Assembly: GCA_038103905.1 (NCBI GenBank)
Contig: JAYNZW010000018.1
Span: forward strand, 1-19,930
Source of the DNA: CABYIR01 sp038103905
Lineage (GTDB): Bacteria; Pseudomonadota; Alphaproteobacteria; Pelagibacterales; AG-422-B15
DNA length: 19,930 nt
Direction: 5' to 3'
Shown: positions 1 through 6,686 of the stretch, in pieces
Position numbering within the stretch: position 1 is the first letter of the stretch
Layout: each line of letters starts with the position of its first letter
Translations under genes and position numbers: made by a program
The notes under the pieces: generated by a model
Told to the model about the DNA's origin: nothing
Seen by the model: only the letters and a program-made list of their open reading frames with translations
The model's database searches: none

Positions 1-2
1 AT

Positions 3-74
3 CATCATGATATCTCGCTTGAGCAAATGTGTAACGAGCTAATGTCAAAAATATTTTATATTGAAAAGAGATAG
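3..74 (+). CDS. possible C-terminal end of an upstream gene, unidentified
   Basis: The third forward frame is open from the window edge to a TAG at 72-74 and encodes 23 residues. They start His-His-Asp-Ile-Ser-Leu-Glu and end in a basic Ile-Glu-Lys-Arg. The composition looks protein-like, whereas frame 2 stops at once and frame 1 stops at about position 42. The fragment is too short to assign to a family. It does not resemble the usual end of an amino acid ABC ATPase, so it gives no support for the missing ATPase of the downstream transporter lying directly upstream. It could be chance. Confidence 0.35.
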   Translation, partial: HHDISLEQMCNELMSKIFYIEKR

Positions 75-160
75 ATCAATATTTTTAGAGAATCACACAA
101 ATCAAATTATTGAAATTTTTATATTTTTTTAGTGATTTTTGTACAACACAGTATGAGAAA

Positions 161-199
161 ATTGATTTTAATTAATAAAATCAATAAGATAAATATAAT
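161..199 (+). promoter_or_regulatory. candidate promoter with 10-bp inverted repeat upstream of the small membrane protein pair
   Basis: A perfect TATAAT lies at 194-199 and would start transcription near 206, giving an untranslated leader of about 80 nt. Just upstream, ATTGATTTTA (161-170) and TAAAATCAAT (176-185) form a perfect 10-bp dyad around a 5-nt centre, over the place where a -35 box should be. No good -35 hexamer sits 16-18 bp from the -10, so the dyad may bind an activator or repressor. Positions 75-285 otherwise hold no gene that I can see; the DNA is very AT-rich. Confidence 0.4.
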
Positions 200-285
200 T
201 AAAAAGTATGTATATCAATATTTTGAGGATAAAGTTCATCTAGCACAACATATAGTGCCTTAAAAACATAACCGGAGGAAATGTT

Positions 286-501
286 ATGATTAAGAATGCA
301 GAGAACACGATAAGAGGGTTAACAAGCTTAGGGCTGGCTCTATTAGCTCTTGGAATTGTTGTTGGCTTATTAAGTGGTGGGAATATCCCATTTGTTGGTA
401 ATATTGCTGGCAATATTATTTCTCTAGTTGGTCAACTAGGTAATGCAGGCATTGTAGGCCTCGTAGCTGTTGGCATAATTTTATGGTTGTTTAGAGATTA
501 A
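286..501 (+). CDS. small two-helix membrane protein of unknown function (paralog 1)
   Basis: Encodes 71 residues. The start is fixed by GGAGGA at 274-279, seven nt before the ATG. Residues 13-30 and 52-69 are hydrophobic and probably span the membrane. Between them is a Gly/Asn-rich stretch with Pro-Phe-Val-Gly (35-38), and the second helix begins with Leu-Gly-Asn-Ala-Gly-Ile-Val-Gly-Leu (51-59). The N-terminus is charged (Lys3, Glu6, Arg10) and the chain ends Phe-Arg-Asp. There is no signal peptide cleavage site. The next gene is a clear paralog. I recognise no named family. Glycine-rich helices of this kind can oligomerise, so a small scaffold, a transporter-associated peptide or a holin-like protein are all possible, with no direct support for any. 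G+C looks higher than in the neighbours, which together with the ribosome site suggests strong expression. Confidence 0.8.
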   Translation: MIKNAENTIRGLTSLGLALLALGIVVGLLSGGNIPFVGNIAGNIISLVGQLGNAGIVGLVAVGIILWLFRD

Positions 502-508
502 ACTAGCC

Positions 509-538
509 TATCTTCCCCTCGCTATTGAGGGGGAGATA
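509..538 (+). other. strong hairpin between the two paralogous small genes
   Basis: TATCTTCCCCTC (509-520) pairs with GAGGGGGAGATA (527-538) to form a 12-bp stem with one G-U pair and a 6-nt loop. It begins 7 nt after the stop of the first small gene. The following bases are AATTTACAAGG, not a run of T, so it is a poor intrinsic terminator. It is more likely to stabilise the 3' end of the upstream message or set the ratio of the two products. Confidence 0.6.
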
Positions 539-545
539 AATTTAC

Positions 546-553
546 AAGGAGGT
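546..553 (+). promoter_or_regulatory. full-length Shine-Dalgarno sequence for paralog 2
   Basis: AAGGAGGT is fully complementary to the 3' end of 16S rRNA and sits 8 nt before the ATG at 562. Most genes in this window have weak or no Shine-Dalgarno sequence, so this site stands out and suggests high translation. Confidence 0.8.
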
Positions 554-561
554 AGTCAAAA

Positions 562-789
562 ATGATATCTAGAATTAAGCAAATTATGAGAGAAATCATA
601 GATTTTGGGCTACTTTTAATTGCAATTGCAATAATACTTGAATTACTTTTCGGTCCCTCAACACCTTTTCTAGGTCAAAATATCATCGATAATTTAGTTG
701 GTCTCATCCAAGACTTGGGTAATGCAGGTGTCGTTGGATTAATTTCTATTGCCATAATTATCTATCTTTGGAATAAATCTTCAAAGTAA
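562..789 (+). CDS. small two-helix membrane protein of unknown function (paralog 2)
   Basis: Encodes 75 residues that align end to end with the preceding gene. A charged N-terminus (Arg4, Lys6, Arg10, Glu11) precedes helix 1 (about 13-30). A Gly-Pro-Ser-Thr-Pro-Phe-Leu-Gly linker follows, then an amphipathic stretch with Asn44-Leu-Val-Gly-Leu. Leu-Gly-Asn-Ala-Gly-Val-Val-Gly-Leu (52-60) opens helix 2, and the tail is basic (Asn-Lys-Ser-Ser-Lys). The shared PFxG and LGNAGxVGL motifs, with otherwise divergent residues, indicate an old duplication kept under selection. Function is unknown. Co-transcription with the amino acid transporter genes is possible because the next start is only 85 bp downstream with no terminator between. 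Confidence 0.8.
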   Translation: MISRIKQIMREIIDFGLLLIAIAIILELLFGPSTPFLGQNIIDNLVGLIQDLGNAGVVGLISIAIIIYLWNKSSK

Positions 790-833
790 TTAAATCCTAG
801 AAAACGTAAAATTTTCTTGCGAAATCTCTCAAT

Positions 834-847
834 ATAGGTGAACCTAT
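834..847. promoter_or_regulatory. perfect palindrome in the leader of the binding-protein gene
   Basis: ATAGGT-GA-ACCTAT is a perfect 6+6 inverted repeat lying 16 nt before the Shine-Dalgarno GGAGGA (863-868) of the binding-protein gene. It could be an operator for a dimeric regulator or a small RNA hairpin. No clear -35/-10 pair is visible beside it. Confidence 0.35.
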
Positions 848-873
848 GTCCTCAATATTAATGGAGGAAAGTA

Positions 874-1704
874 GTGAAAAAAATTAACTTAATATTTATT
901 TCTCTAATTTTGGCAGTTTCATCAACAATAGCAATTGCTGGAGATTGGTCAAAAATTAGAATTGGAACTGAAGGCGCTTATGAGCCTTGGAACTTTACAG
1001 ATTCAGCGGGTAACATTGTTGGTGCTGAAATCGACTTAGCAAATGATTTATGTAAGAGAATGAACGCTGAATGTACATTTGTTCAGCAGGATTGGGATGG
1101 GATTATTCCAGCTCTAACACAAGGAAAGTATGATGTAATTATGGCTGGAATGTCTGTTACTGACGAAAGAAAGAAAACTATTAGTTTTTCAAAAGCTTAT
1201 ATGACTGAGCCTGCAAGATTTTTTACATTGAATAGCTCACCACTTAGTACTTTTTCTTCTGCTAAAAATCTTAACTTAGATGATGATGGTAGTGCTACAG
1301 CAGGAACAATAAGCTCTTTAAACAATGCTCTTAAAGGAGCAAAGTTAGGTGTTACTGTTGCAACTATTCACGAAGATTTTGCTAATACTTATTTGGATAC
1401 AGATCTAAAGATATATCCAACTCAAGACGAAATGAACCTCGATTTAGCTGCTGGAAGGATTGATGCAATGCTGTGTGATGTAGGTACCGCAGAAGCATTC
1501 ATGGGCACTGCTGGTGGAGCAAATGTTGTTACATTTGGACCAAATGTTTTTGGTGGACCTTTAGGTGAAGGAGTTGGAGCTGGTATTAGACAAAGTGATA
1601 AAGAACTAAAAGCAATGTTTGATCAGGCGATTGCTGATGCGGCTGCAGATGGAACTATTACAAAAATTTCCATGCAGTGGTTTGGCAAAGACCTTGCTCC
1701 GTAA
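874..1704 (+). CDS. polar amino acid ABC transporter, periplasmic binding protein (HisJ/ArgT family)
   Basis: A 276-residue solute-binding protein of the family-3 type that captures an amino acid in the periplasm and delivers it to the two permeases encoded next. Residues 1-22 form a signal peptide (two Lys, a hydrophobic core, Ala-Ile-Ala then Gly-Asp-Trp). The mature part has Tyr-Glu-Pro-Trp-Asn-Phe (36-41) and the Cys60-x6-Cys67 pair that matches the conserved disulfide of HisJ/LAO. It also has the segment Asp-Trp-Asp-Gly-Ile-Ile-Pro-Ala-Leu and Thr-Asp-Glu-Arg, whose Arg normally binds the substrate carboxylate. The start is a GTG with GGAGGA 5 nt upstream; an ATG at 861 is out of frame. 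Basic amino acids (Arg, Lys, Orn, His) or opine-like derivatives are the likely substrates by family. A terminator directly after the gene would make this product more abundant than the permeases. Confidence 0.9.
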   Translation: MKKINLIFISLILAVSSTIAIAGDWSKIRIGTEGAYEPWNFTDSAGNIVGAEIDLANDLCKRMNAECTFVQQDWDGIIPALTQGKYDVIMAGMSVTDERKKTISFSKAYMTEPARFFTLNSSPLSTFSSAKNLNLDDDGSATAGTISSLNNALKGAKLGVTVATIHEDFANTYLDTDLKIYPTQDEMNLDLAAGRIDAMLCDVGTAEAFMGTAGGANVVTFGPNVFGGPLGEGVGAGIRQSDKELKAMFDQAIADAAADGTITKISMQWFGKDLAP

Positions 1705-1730
1705 TCACTAACTTCTATTAATAATATAAA

Positions 1731-1766
1731 GACGGCTGATTTTTTTTAATTTCAGCCGTTTTTTTT
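1731..1766 (+). terminator. Rho-independent terminator inside the transporter operon
   Basis: ACGGCTGA (1732-1739) pairs with TCAGCCGT (1752-1759) around a T-rich loop, followed by TTTTTTT. It lies 27 bp after the binding-protein stop and only about 10 bp before the first permease start. Partial termination here is a usual way to make more binding protein than permease. Confidence 0.85.
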
Positions 1767-1775
1767 GTTTCAAAA

Positions 1776-2489
1776 ATGCTAGAGGCTATTTCATTTGGAG
1801 ATACAGGATGGGGTGACGAAATGCTCATGGGGGCATTTTGGACAGTGGCCGTTAGTATTTCATCAATACTATTGGGACTTGTAATTGGTATAATCTTTGC
1901 AGGATTTAAGCTCTCATCAATTAAGGTCTTAAATTTAATTGCTGAATTTTATACAACTATAATCAGGGGTGTTCCTGAATTATTAGTAATTTATCTATTA
2001 TTCTTTGGGGGCGGTGGTGCAGTCATGTATGTTGCAAAAATTTTTGGATATTATGGCTATATTGAGCTTCAACCATTTGTAATTGGAACCTTGGCTGTTG
2101 GAGCGATCTCTGGAGCTTATTCAACAGAGGTAATTAGAGGGGCTGTAAATGCTATTCCACGCTCACAATTTGAAACTGGAAGTGCTTTGGGCTTAAAAGG
2201 ATTTAGACTTTATCAAAAAATTATTTTTCCTCAAGTTGCAAGACTTGCGCTTCCTGGGATTGGTAATGTTTGGCAAATAACGCTTAAAGATACGGCGTTA
2301 ATTAGTGTTACTGGATTAGTTGAAATAATGAGACAGTCAAGAATTGCTTCTGGTTCTACCCATGAACCTTTTATTTTTTATACGATAGCAATAGTTTTAT
2401 ATTTAATTATAACGAGAGTTTCAAATATTGTCTTTGACAAGGCAGAAACCAGGTACTCGCGTGGTTTTGTTAAAAGGAAAATTACATGA
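1776..2489 (+). CDS. amino acid ABC transporter permease (HisQ/OccQ-like)
   Basis: A 237-residue inner membrane permease of the His/Glu/Gln/Arg/opine type with about five membrane segments. It begins with Phe-Gly-Asp-Thr-Gly-Trp-Gly-Asp-Glu, typical of this family's N-terminus, which supports the ATG at 1776 over Met16. The EAA loop that contacts the ATPase is visible in the segment Gly-Ser-Ala-Leu-Gly-Leu-Lys-Gly followed by Ile-Ile-Phe-Pro-Gln-Val, with Leu-Pro-Gly-Ile-Gly-Asn after it. It overlaps the next permease by 4 nt (ATGA), so the two are translationally coupled. There is no Shine-Dalgarno; the start is preceded by the T-run of the terminator, so its translation is probably weak. 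It would pair with the downstream permease as a heterodimer. Confidence 0.9.
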   Translation: MLEAISFGDTGWGDEMLMGAFWTVAVSISSILLGLVIGIIFAGFKLSSIKVLNLIAEFYTTIIRGVPELLVIYLLFFGGGGAVMYVAKIFGYYGYIELQPFVIGTLAVGAISGAYSTEVIRGAVNAIPRSQFETGSALGLKGFRLYQKIIFPQVARLALPGIGNVWQITLKDTALISVTGLVEIMRQSRIASGSTHEPFIFYTIAIVLYLIITRVSNIVFDKAETRYSRGFVKRKIT

Positions 2490-3166
2490 GATTTGAATTA
2501 ATGTATGATTCTTTTTTCAAAATTTTAGAGGGAGTTCCCCTTACATTAGAAGTTGTCTTAATATCTACATTTCTTGGTTTTGGCCTTGCTATAGTTGTTG
2601 CCCTTATGCGAATTTCAGACAATAAATTTTATAGTGTGCCAGCTTATTCTTTTATTTATGTAATTAGGGGAACACCATTATTATTACAATTATATTTTGT
2701 ATATTATGGAATCAGTCAATTTAGCTTTGTAAGAGAAAGTATTTTATGGCCAATTCTGAGAGAGCCCTTTTGGTGTGGAATTATTACACTAACTATTAGT
2801 ACTGGAGCATATTCTGCTGAAATCTTAAGGGGAGGAATTCAGTCAGTTTCACAAGGATATATTGAGTCAGGAAGGGCGCTAGGACTTGGGAGGGTTTCAC
2901 TGTTTTTTAGAATTGTTATGCCAATTACCATCAGACAGGCACTTCCAGCATATGGAAATGAGCTAATATTAATGGTTAAAGCAAGCTCTCTTATATCAAT
3001 TGTAACATTGATGGAGATCACAGGTATTGCTAGAACAATAATTTCTAAAACATATGCTCCGGTTGAAATATTTCTTGTTGCAGGATCGATCTACCTATTC
3101 ATAAATTTTGTTATTACTAGGCTTGTAAAATATGCTGAGAATAGACTCAGCATACCAAGTACTTAG
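2486..3166 (+). CDS. amino acid ABC transporter permease (HisM/OccM-like)
   Basis: A 226-residue membrane permease, partner of the preceding one. It has the N-terminal Pro-Leu-Thr-Leu-Glu-Val-Val before helix 1, the Ile-Arg-Gly-Thr-Pro-Leu-Leu-Leu-Gln motif of this family, and the EAA loop with Glu-Ser-Gly-Arg-Ala-Leu-Gly-Leu-Gly then Ile-Val-Met-Pro-Ile-Thr-Ile-Arg-Gln-Ala-Leu-Pro. The ATG lies inside the stop of the first permease (ATGA). The cognate ATPase is not next: the following gene is on the other strand and overlaps this one's stop by 4 bp. An ATPase encoded elsewhere must energise the complex. Confidence 0.9.
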   Translation: MRFELMYDSFFKILEGVPLTLEVVLISTFLGFGLAIVVALMRISDNKFYSVPAYSFIYVIRGTPLLLQLYFVYYGISQFSFVRESILWPILREPFWCGIITLTISTGAYSAEILRGGIQSVSQGYIESGRALGLGRVSLFFRIVMPITIRQALPAYGNELILMVKASSLISIVTLMEITGIARTIISKTYAPVEIFLVAGSIYLFINFVITRLVKYAENRLSIPST

Positions 3167-3636
3167 TGAATATTTTTTTCAAAGCAAAATTCAATTGTTT
3201 TACTAATATCGTATAATTTTCTAGTTTTAGTGAGTTTTTTATAGTTAAAATCCAAGTACATTCTATGCGCCTCTTTAAATCTTGTATCTGACCAAAGTAT
3301 TAATTTCTTATAATTATTTTTTTTGGCATACCTTTCTGCTTTTAATACGAGTTTTTTAGCAAGGCCTTTTCTTCTTTCACTTTTCAAAATATAAATTTTA
3401 TGCAATTCAAGATTTTTTTTATTTGGAGCAATACCCATAGATCCTATAATTTTTTTATTCTTTTCTATTACCCAAAAATGTCCGTTTTTATTTTTAAAAG
3501 AAGAATAAATAGTCTTCAACTCAGTCATTTCATTTTCAACATCAAGAATACAATTTGGGTATTCTTTGAAACAAGAATCAATCAATTTGATTAAACCTCT
3601 AGCATCTTTATTTCTTGCATATCGAAGAATATTCAT
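3163..3636 (-). CDS. GNAT-family N-acetyltransferase
   Basis: Encodes 157 residues with the GNAT fold. The acetyl-CoA binding motif A is seen as Leu-Lys-Ser-Glu-Arg-Arg-Lys-Gly-Leu-Ala-Lys-Lys-Leu-Val (the R/Q-x-x-G-x-G/A loop). It is preceded by a beta strand ending Leu-His-Lys-Ile-Tyr-Ile and followed by an alpha helix and a Trp-Ser-Asp-Thr-Arg-Phe-containing strand. The substrate cannot be read from the sequence. It lies 12 bp downstream of the HCCA-isomerase-like gene on the same strand, so the two probably form an operon. Its stop overlaps the stop of the second permease on the opposite strand by 4 bp. Confidence 0.8.
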   Translation of the reverse strand: MNILRYARNKDARGLIKLIDSCFKEYPNCILDVENEMTELKTIYSSFKNKNGHFWVIEKNKKIIGSMGIAPNKKNLELHKIYILKSERRKGLAKKLVLKAERYAKKNNYKKLILWSDTRFKEAHRMYLDFNYKKLTKTRKLYDISKTIEFCFEKNIH

Positions 3637-3648
3637 AAAATATTAATA

Positions 3649-4227
3649 TTAAATATCTTCTAAAAGAAACTTTATACTATCTATGCCCCAGTAGATTTGA
3701 TTATTATAATAAAACGTAGGCACTCCAAAAGATCCATTATCAATTGCATACTGAGTATTCGTTTTAAGATTTTCTTTTATTTCTTCACTCATAATTCCCT
3801 CTGAAAAAGAATTAGCATCAAACCCCGAGTCTACTGCAACTTGCGTAAGAACTTCTTGATCATTTAAATTTAGAGAATCTACCCAAATTGCTTTAAACAT
3901 TGTGTCCATATATTCCTTTAAAATATTTTGCTGCTGAGCCAGCAGAGCTCCTCTCATATGTGGAATAGTTATAATAGGAAAATAAGGGTTCATTTTTAGA
4001 GGTACATTTAACTTCTTTGACCATCTATTAAGGTCTTTCATCATATAGTCACCTTTATTCTTGATCATAACTGGCGATTGATTACCTGTGGCTTTGTGTA
4101 TGGCGCCAACAAGAACAGGCTTCATTTCTATTAATGCACCTTTATCTTCAATCACATGAAGGTGTTTATAGGCCATATAAGAATATGGACTTCCAAAATC
4201 AAAGCAAAAAATAACTGTTTTAGACAT
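3649..4227 (-). CDS. DsbA-like kappa-class GST / 2-hydroxychromene-2-carboxylate isomerase family protein
   Basis: A 192-residue thioredoxin-fold protein. Phe-Asp-Phe-Gly-Ser-Pro-Tyr-Ser-Tyr (9-17) replaces the CxxC of DsbA with the Ser of kappa-class glutathione transferases and HCCA isomerases. Phe-Gly-Val-Pro-Thr-Phe near the C-terminus holds the cis-Pro. The length is close to the family norm of about 200. HCCA isomerases act on glutathione adducts in naphthalene-type degradation, but most genome copies have unknown substrates, and no ring-cleavage genes are nearby. Likely cytoplasmic. It is probably the first gene of a two-gene unit with the GNAT gene. Confidence 0.82.
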   Translation of the reverse strand: MSKTVIFCFDFGSPYSYMAYKHLHVIEDKGALIEMKPVLVGAIHKATGNQSPVMIKNKGDYMMKDLNRWSKKLNVPLKMNPYFPIITIPHMRGALLAQQQNILKEYMDTMFKAIWVDSLNLNDQEVLTQVAVDSGFDANSFSEGIMSEEIKENLKTNTQYAIDNGSFGVPTFYYNNQIYWGIDSIKFLLEDI

Positions 4228-4278
4228 ATTTCGAAAATAATATTACATTCAAATCATTATTAATCAATTGGTAAGTCA

Positions 4279-5430
4279 ATGAAGCTAGTAATCATTACAG
4301 GAGAAGAGTCAGGAGATATTTTAGGAGCATCTCTTATGGAAGCTTTAAGCAAACTCTATAATGATGAAATTGAGTTATATGGAATTGGTGGAAAAGCATT
4401 AGAAAGATTTAGTATTAGAAAATTTTATGATATTTCTGATATCAATGTCATGGGCCTTGTAGAGGTCATTCCTAAAATCTTTAAGATTAAAAAAATAATA
4501 AATCAAACAGTTAAAAAAATTATAAAAATAAATCCAGATCTTGTTATTACTATCGATAGCCCAGACTTTAATTTAAGAATCGCTAATAAAATCAAAATAA
4601 AAAATCCTAAAGTAAGAATTATTCAATATGTTGCTCCTTCAGTTTGGAATTGGAGACCAAAAAGAATTAATACAGTTAAAGATAATATTGATCATCTGCT
4701 AACTGTTTTACCATTTGAAAAACAAATTTTTGATAAAAAGCAAATATCAACCACTTTCGTTGGACACCCAATTACTGAGATAGATTTAAATAAATTCAGA
4801 GAAATAAAAACTTCTGAGGTTGACGATTCTCTAACTAAGCCAATTTTTTTAATCCTTCCTGGCAGCAGATCATCCGAAGTAAAAAGATTATTGCCAATAT
4901 TTATTGATGCTATTAATGACTCGTCATTTAAGGACGAGTATGACTTTGTTTTACCCACTACTGAGACAATGTGGTCAATTGTAGAAGGCATTATTTCTCA
5001 AAAAAAATTAAAGTTTAAGTTAATAAGATTTTGTGATGAGCAAAAAAAATTAAAAGCTTTTTCATTATCTGATTATGCTTTAATAGCTTCGGGGACAGTT
5101 GGACTAGAACTCTCATATTTTAATGTTCTTTATGTTAGTGCATATAAGTTTCATCCGATTACATATCAATTACTTAAATTTTTAGTCAAATCAAAATATG
5201 GAAATTTAATAAATATAATTTTGAATAAGATGATCATTCCTGAGCTAATTCAGAAAGAATGTAACTCAAAAAATATAAATCTTGAATTAGAAAAGATAAT
5301 AAATAGTGAAGATTATCGAGCATCAATAAAAGATGAGGTTGGCTCAGCTTTGCAAGAGTTATCGGTTAATAACCCTTCTAGTCATGTAGCCGCAAAAGCG
5401 GTGATAAAAGTATTTAAAAATGAAAAATAA
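4279..5430 (+). CDS. lpxB: lipid-A-disaccharide synthase
   Basis: 383 residues, the usual LpxB length. LpxB joins UDP-2,3-diacylglucosamine and lipid X to form the lipid A disaccharide at the inner membrane. Diagnostic segments are Gly-Glu-Glu-Ser-Gly-Asp near the N-terminus, Tyr-Gly-Ile-Gly-Gly, Val-Ala-Pro-Ser-Val-Trp-Asn-Trp-Arg-Pro and Leu-Pro-Gly-Ser-Arg-Ser-Ser-Glu-Val. Further along are Ala-Ser-Gly-Thr-Val-Gly-Leu-Glu and Pro-Glu-Leu-Ile-Gln. It is the first gene of a run of five overlapping genes; recX starts 11 nt before its stop. Unusually, it is not next to lpxA, lpxD or fabZ. There is no Shine-Dalgarno; the 51-bp divergent spacer at 4228-4278 must hold the promoters for both directions. 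Confidence 0.95.
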   Translation: MKLVIITGEESGDILGASLMEALSKLYNDEIELYGIGGKALERFSIRKFYDISDINVMGLVEVIPKIFKIKKIINQTVKKIIKINPDLVITIDSPDFNLRIANKIKIKNPKVRIIQYVAPSVWNWRPKRINTVKDNIDHLLTVLPFEKQIFDKKQISTTFVGHPITEIDLNKFREIKTSEVDDSLTKPIFLILPGSRSSEVKRLLPIFIDAINDSSFKDEYDFVLPTTETMWSIVEGIISQKKLKFKLIRFCDEQKKLKAFSLSDYALIASGTVGLELSYFNVLYVSAYKFHPITYQLLKFLVKSKYGNLINIILNKMIIPELIQKECNSKNINLELEKIINSEDYRASIKDEVGSALQELSVNNPSSHVAAKAVIKVFKNEK

Positions 5431-5944
5431 ACAATACTTAGAAATTCAAGCTAAAGCGGTATGGTATGTTGAGCGATATGCTACATCGAGTGAAAATTTA
5501 AGAAAATATTTAAAAAGAAAAGTTAGAGATACTCATTTAAGCTTAGGATCTGAAGAGATTATTCAGAAAATAATTAACGAATTTAAAGATCAAAAAATAA
5601 TCAATGATCAGCTTTTTGCTGAGGGAAAATTAAGAAATCTGATTTTAAGAGGGTGGTCAATAAATAAATCTATATATAAATTAAAACAGCTTGGAGTATC
5701 AGAGATTGACATAGAGATATGCTTAGAGGAAATGAAGTCAGAAAATTATGAGCTGGACTTATTCGCCGCCGCAAGACTTGTTAAAAAAAGATCAATAGGC
5801 GCATTTCGAAGAGTAGAATTTAATGATAAAGTGAAAGCAAAAGAATTTGGAATAATGTCTAGAGCTGGATTCTCTTATGGTTTAAGTAAAAGGTTGTTAA
5901 TAGATATGAATAAAAAAGAAATAGAGGATATTTATGAAAGATAA
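5420..5944 (+). CDS. recX: regulatory protein RecX
   Basis: 174 residues with the three-helix repeats of RecX, which binds RecA filaments and limits recombinase activity. The first repeat reads Ala-Val-Trp-Tyr-Val-Glu-Arg-Tyr then Ser-Ser-Glu-Asn-Leu-Arg-Lys-Tyr-Leu-Lys-Arg-Lys. The second contains Phe-Lys-Asp-Gln-Lys-Ile-Ile-Asn-Asp-Gln-Leu-Phe-Ala and Arg-Gly-Trp-Ser. It overlaps lpxB by 11 nt at the start and the dehydrogenase by 11 nt at the end. RecX is often encoded beside recA; here recA is absent. Confidence 0.85.
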   Translation: MKNKQYLEIQAKAVWYVERYATSSENLRKYLKRKVRDTHLSLGSEEIIQKIINEFKDQKIINDQLFAEGKLRNLILRGWSINKSIYKLKQLGVSEIDIEICLEEMKSENYELDLFAAARLVKKRSIGAFRRVEFNDKVKAKEFGIMSRAGFSYGLSKRLLIDMNKKEIEDIYER

Positions 5945-6686
5945 AGTAGTAATTATAACTGGCGCAGCAAGGGGACTTGGTCAGAAATATGTAATTGAAT
6001 TTGCAAAGTTAGGGGCAATTGTAGCTTTTGCAGATATTAACTCCTGTGATGAAACTGAAGATTTGGTAAAAGAGATAACTTCAGATTATATAAAAGCAGA
6101 ACTAGATGTCACCGATTACAATAGTTGTCTAAAACTAGCAGAAGAAGTTAAAAATAAATTTAAAAAAATTGATGTTCTAATTAATAATGCAGCTTTATAT
6201 GGGGCGCTGAAAAGTTCACGTTTTGAAGATATTGATGAAAAACAGTGGGACAGGGCAATGAGCGTTAATGTCAAAGGTGTTTGGAATTGTATAAAGGCTG
6301 TAATTCCAACTATGCGAGAGCAAAAGAGCGGATCAATAATAAATATTGCATCACTTGCAGCTTTATATGGAATGCCTTATGCCGCTGATTATGCCGCCTC
6401 AAAAGCCGCAGTAATAGGATTAACGAGGGTAATCGCAAGAGAGGTTGGAAGAGACAATATAAGAGTTAATTCAGTTGCGCCTTCAATGGTCAAAACAGAG
6501 TCTGCAAAAGAATTTTTGGGAGAAAAAGCTGATCGAGGGTTCGAGGTCATTTCAAAAAGTCAGATTTTGCAAAAAACATTAGAAGTAGACGATATTTATG
6601 GAACATTATTATATCTTGCTGGTGATCATAGTAAATTTGTAACAGGACAGACTATAATGGTTGATGGAGGAAGTGTACTTCTTTAA
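5934..6686 (+). CDS. short-chain dehydrogenase/reductase (classical SDR)
   Basis: A 250-residue classical SDR, an NAD(P)(H)-dependent oxidoreductase of unknown substrate. The cofactor loop is Thr9-Gly-Ala-Ala-Arg-Gly-Leu-Gly16 and the structural Asn-Asn-Ala is at 84-86. The catalytic tetrad is Asn112, Ser140, Tyr153 and Lys157 (Tyr-Ala-Ala-Ser-Lys, with the expected S-x12-Y spacing). An acidic Asp34 at the end of the second strand favours NAD(H). The C-terminus Val-Asp-Gly-Gly is typical. It resembles FabG and 3-hydroxyacyl or sugar alcohol dehydrogenases, and the substrate cannot be chosen between these. The start overlaps recX by 11 nt, and the stop overlaps the next start (TAATG). Confidence 0.88.
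   Translation: MKDKVVIITGAARGLGQKYVIEFAKLGAIVAFADINSCDETEDLVKEITSDYIKAELDVTDYNSCLKLAEEVKNKFKKIDVLINNAALYGALKSSRFEDIDEKQWDRAMSVNVKGVWNCIKAVIPTMREQKSGSIINIASLAALYGMPYAADYAASKAAVIGLTRVIAREVGRDNIRVNSVAPSMVKTESAKEFLGEKADRGFEVISKSQILQKTLEVDDIYGTLLYLAGDHSKFVTGQTIMVDGGSVLL

Noticed and set aside
75..285. AT-rich repeats as CRISPR or an insertion-sequence end
   Set aside because: Only one dyad is present, with no repeated spacing, no transposase and no target duplication visible.
509..538. Intrinsic terminator after the first small gene
   Set aside because: The stem is strong, but there is no T-run after it; listed as a hairpin instead.
2839..3021. Minus-strand ORF inside the second permease
   Set aside because: Antisense shadow of the EAA-loop region, without a ribosome site or similarity.
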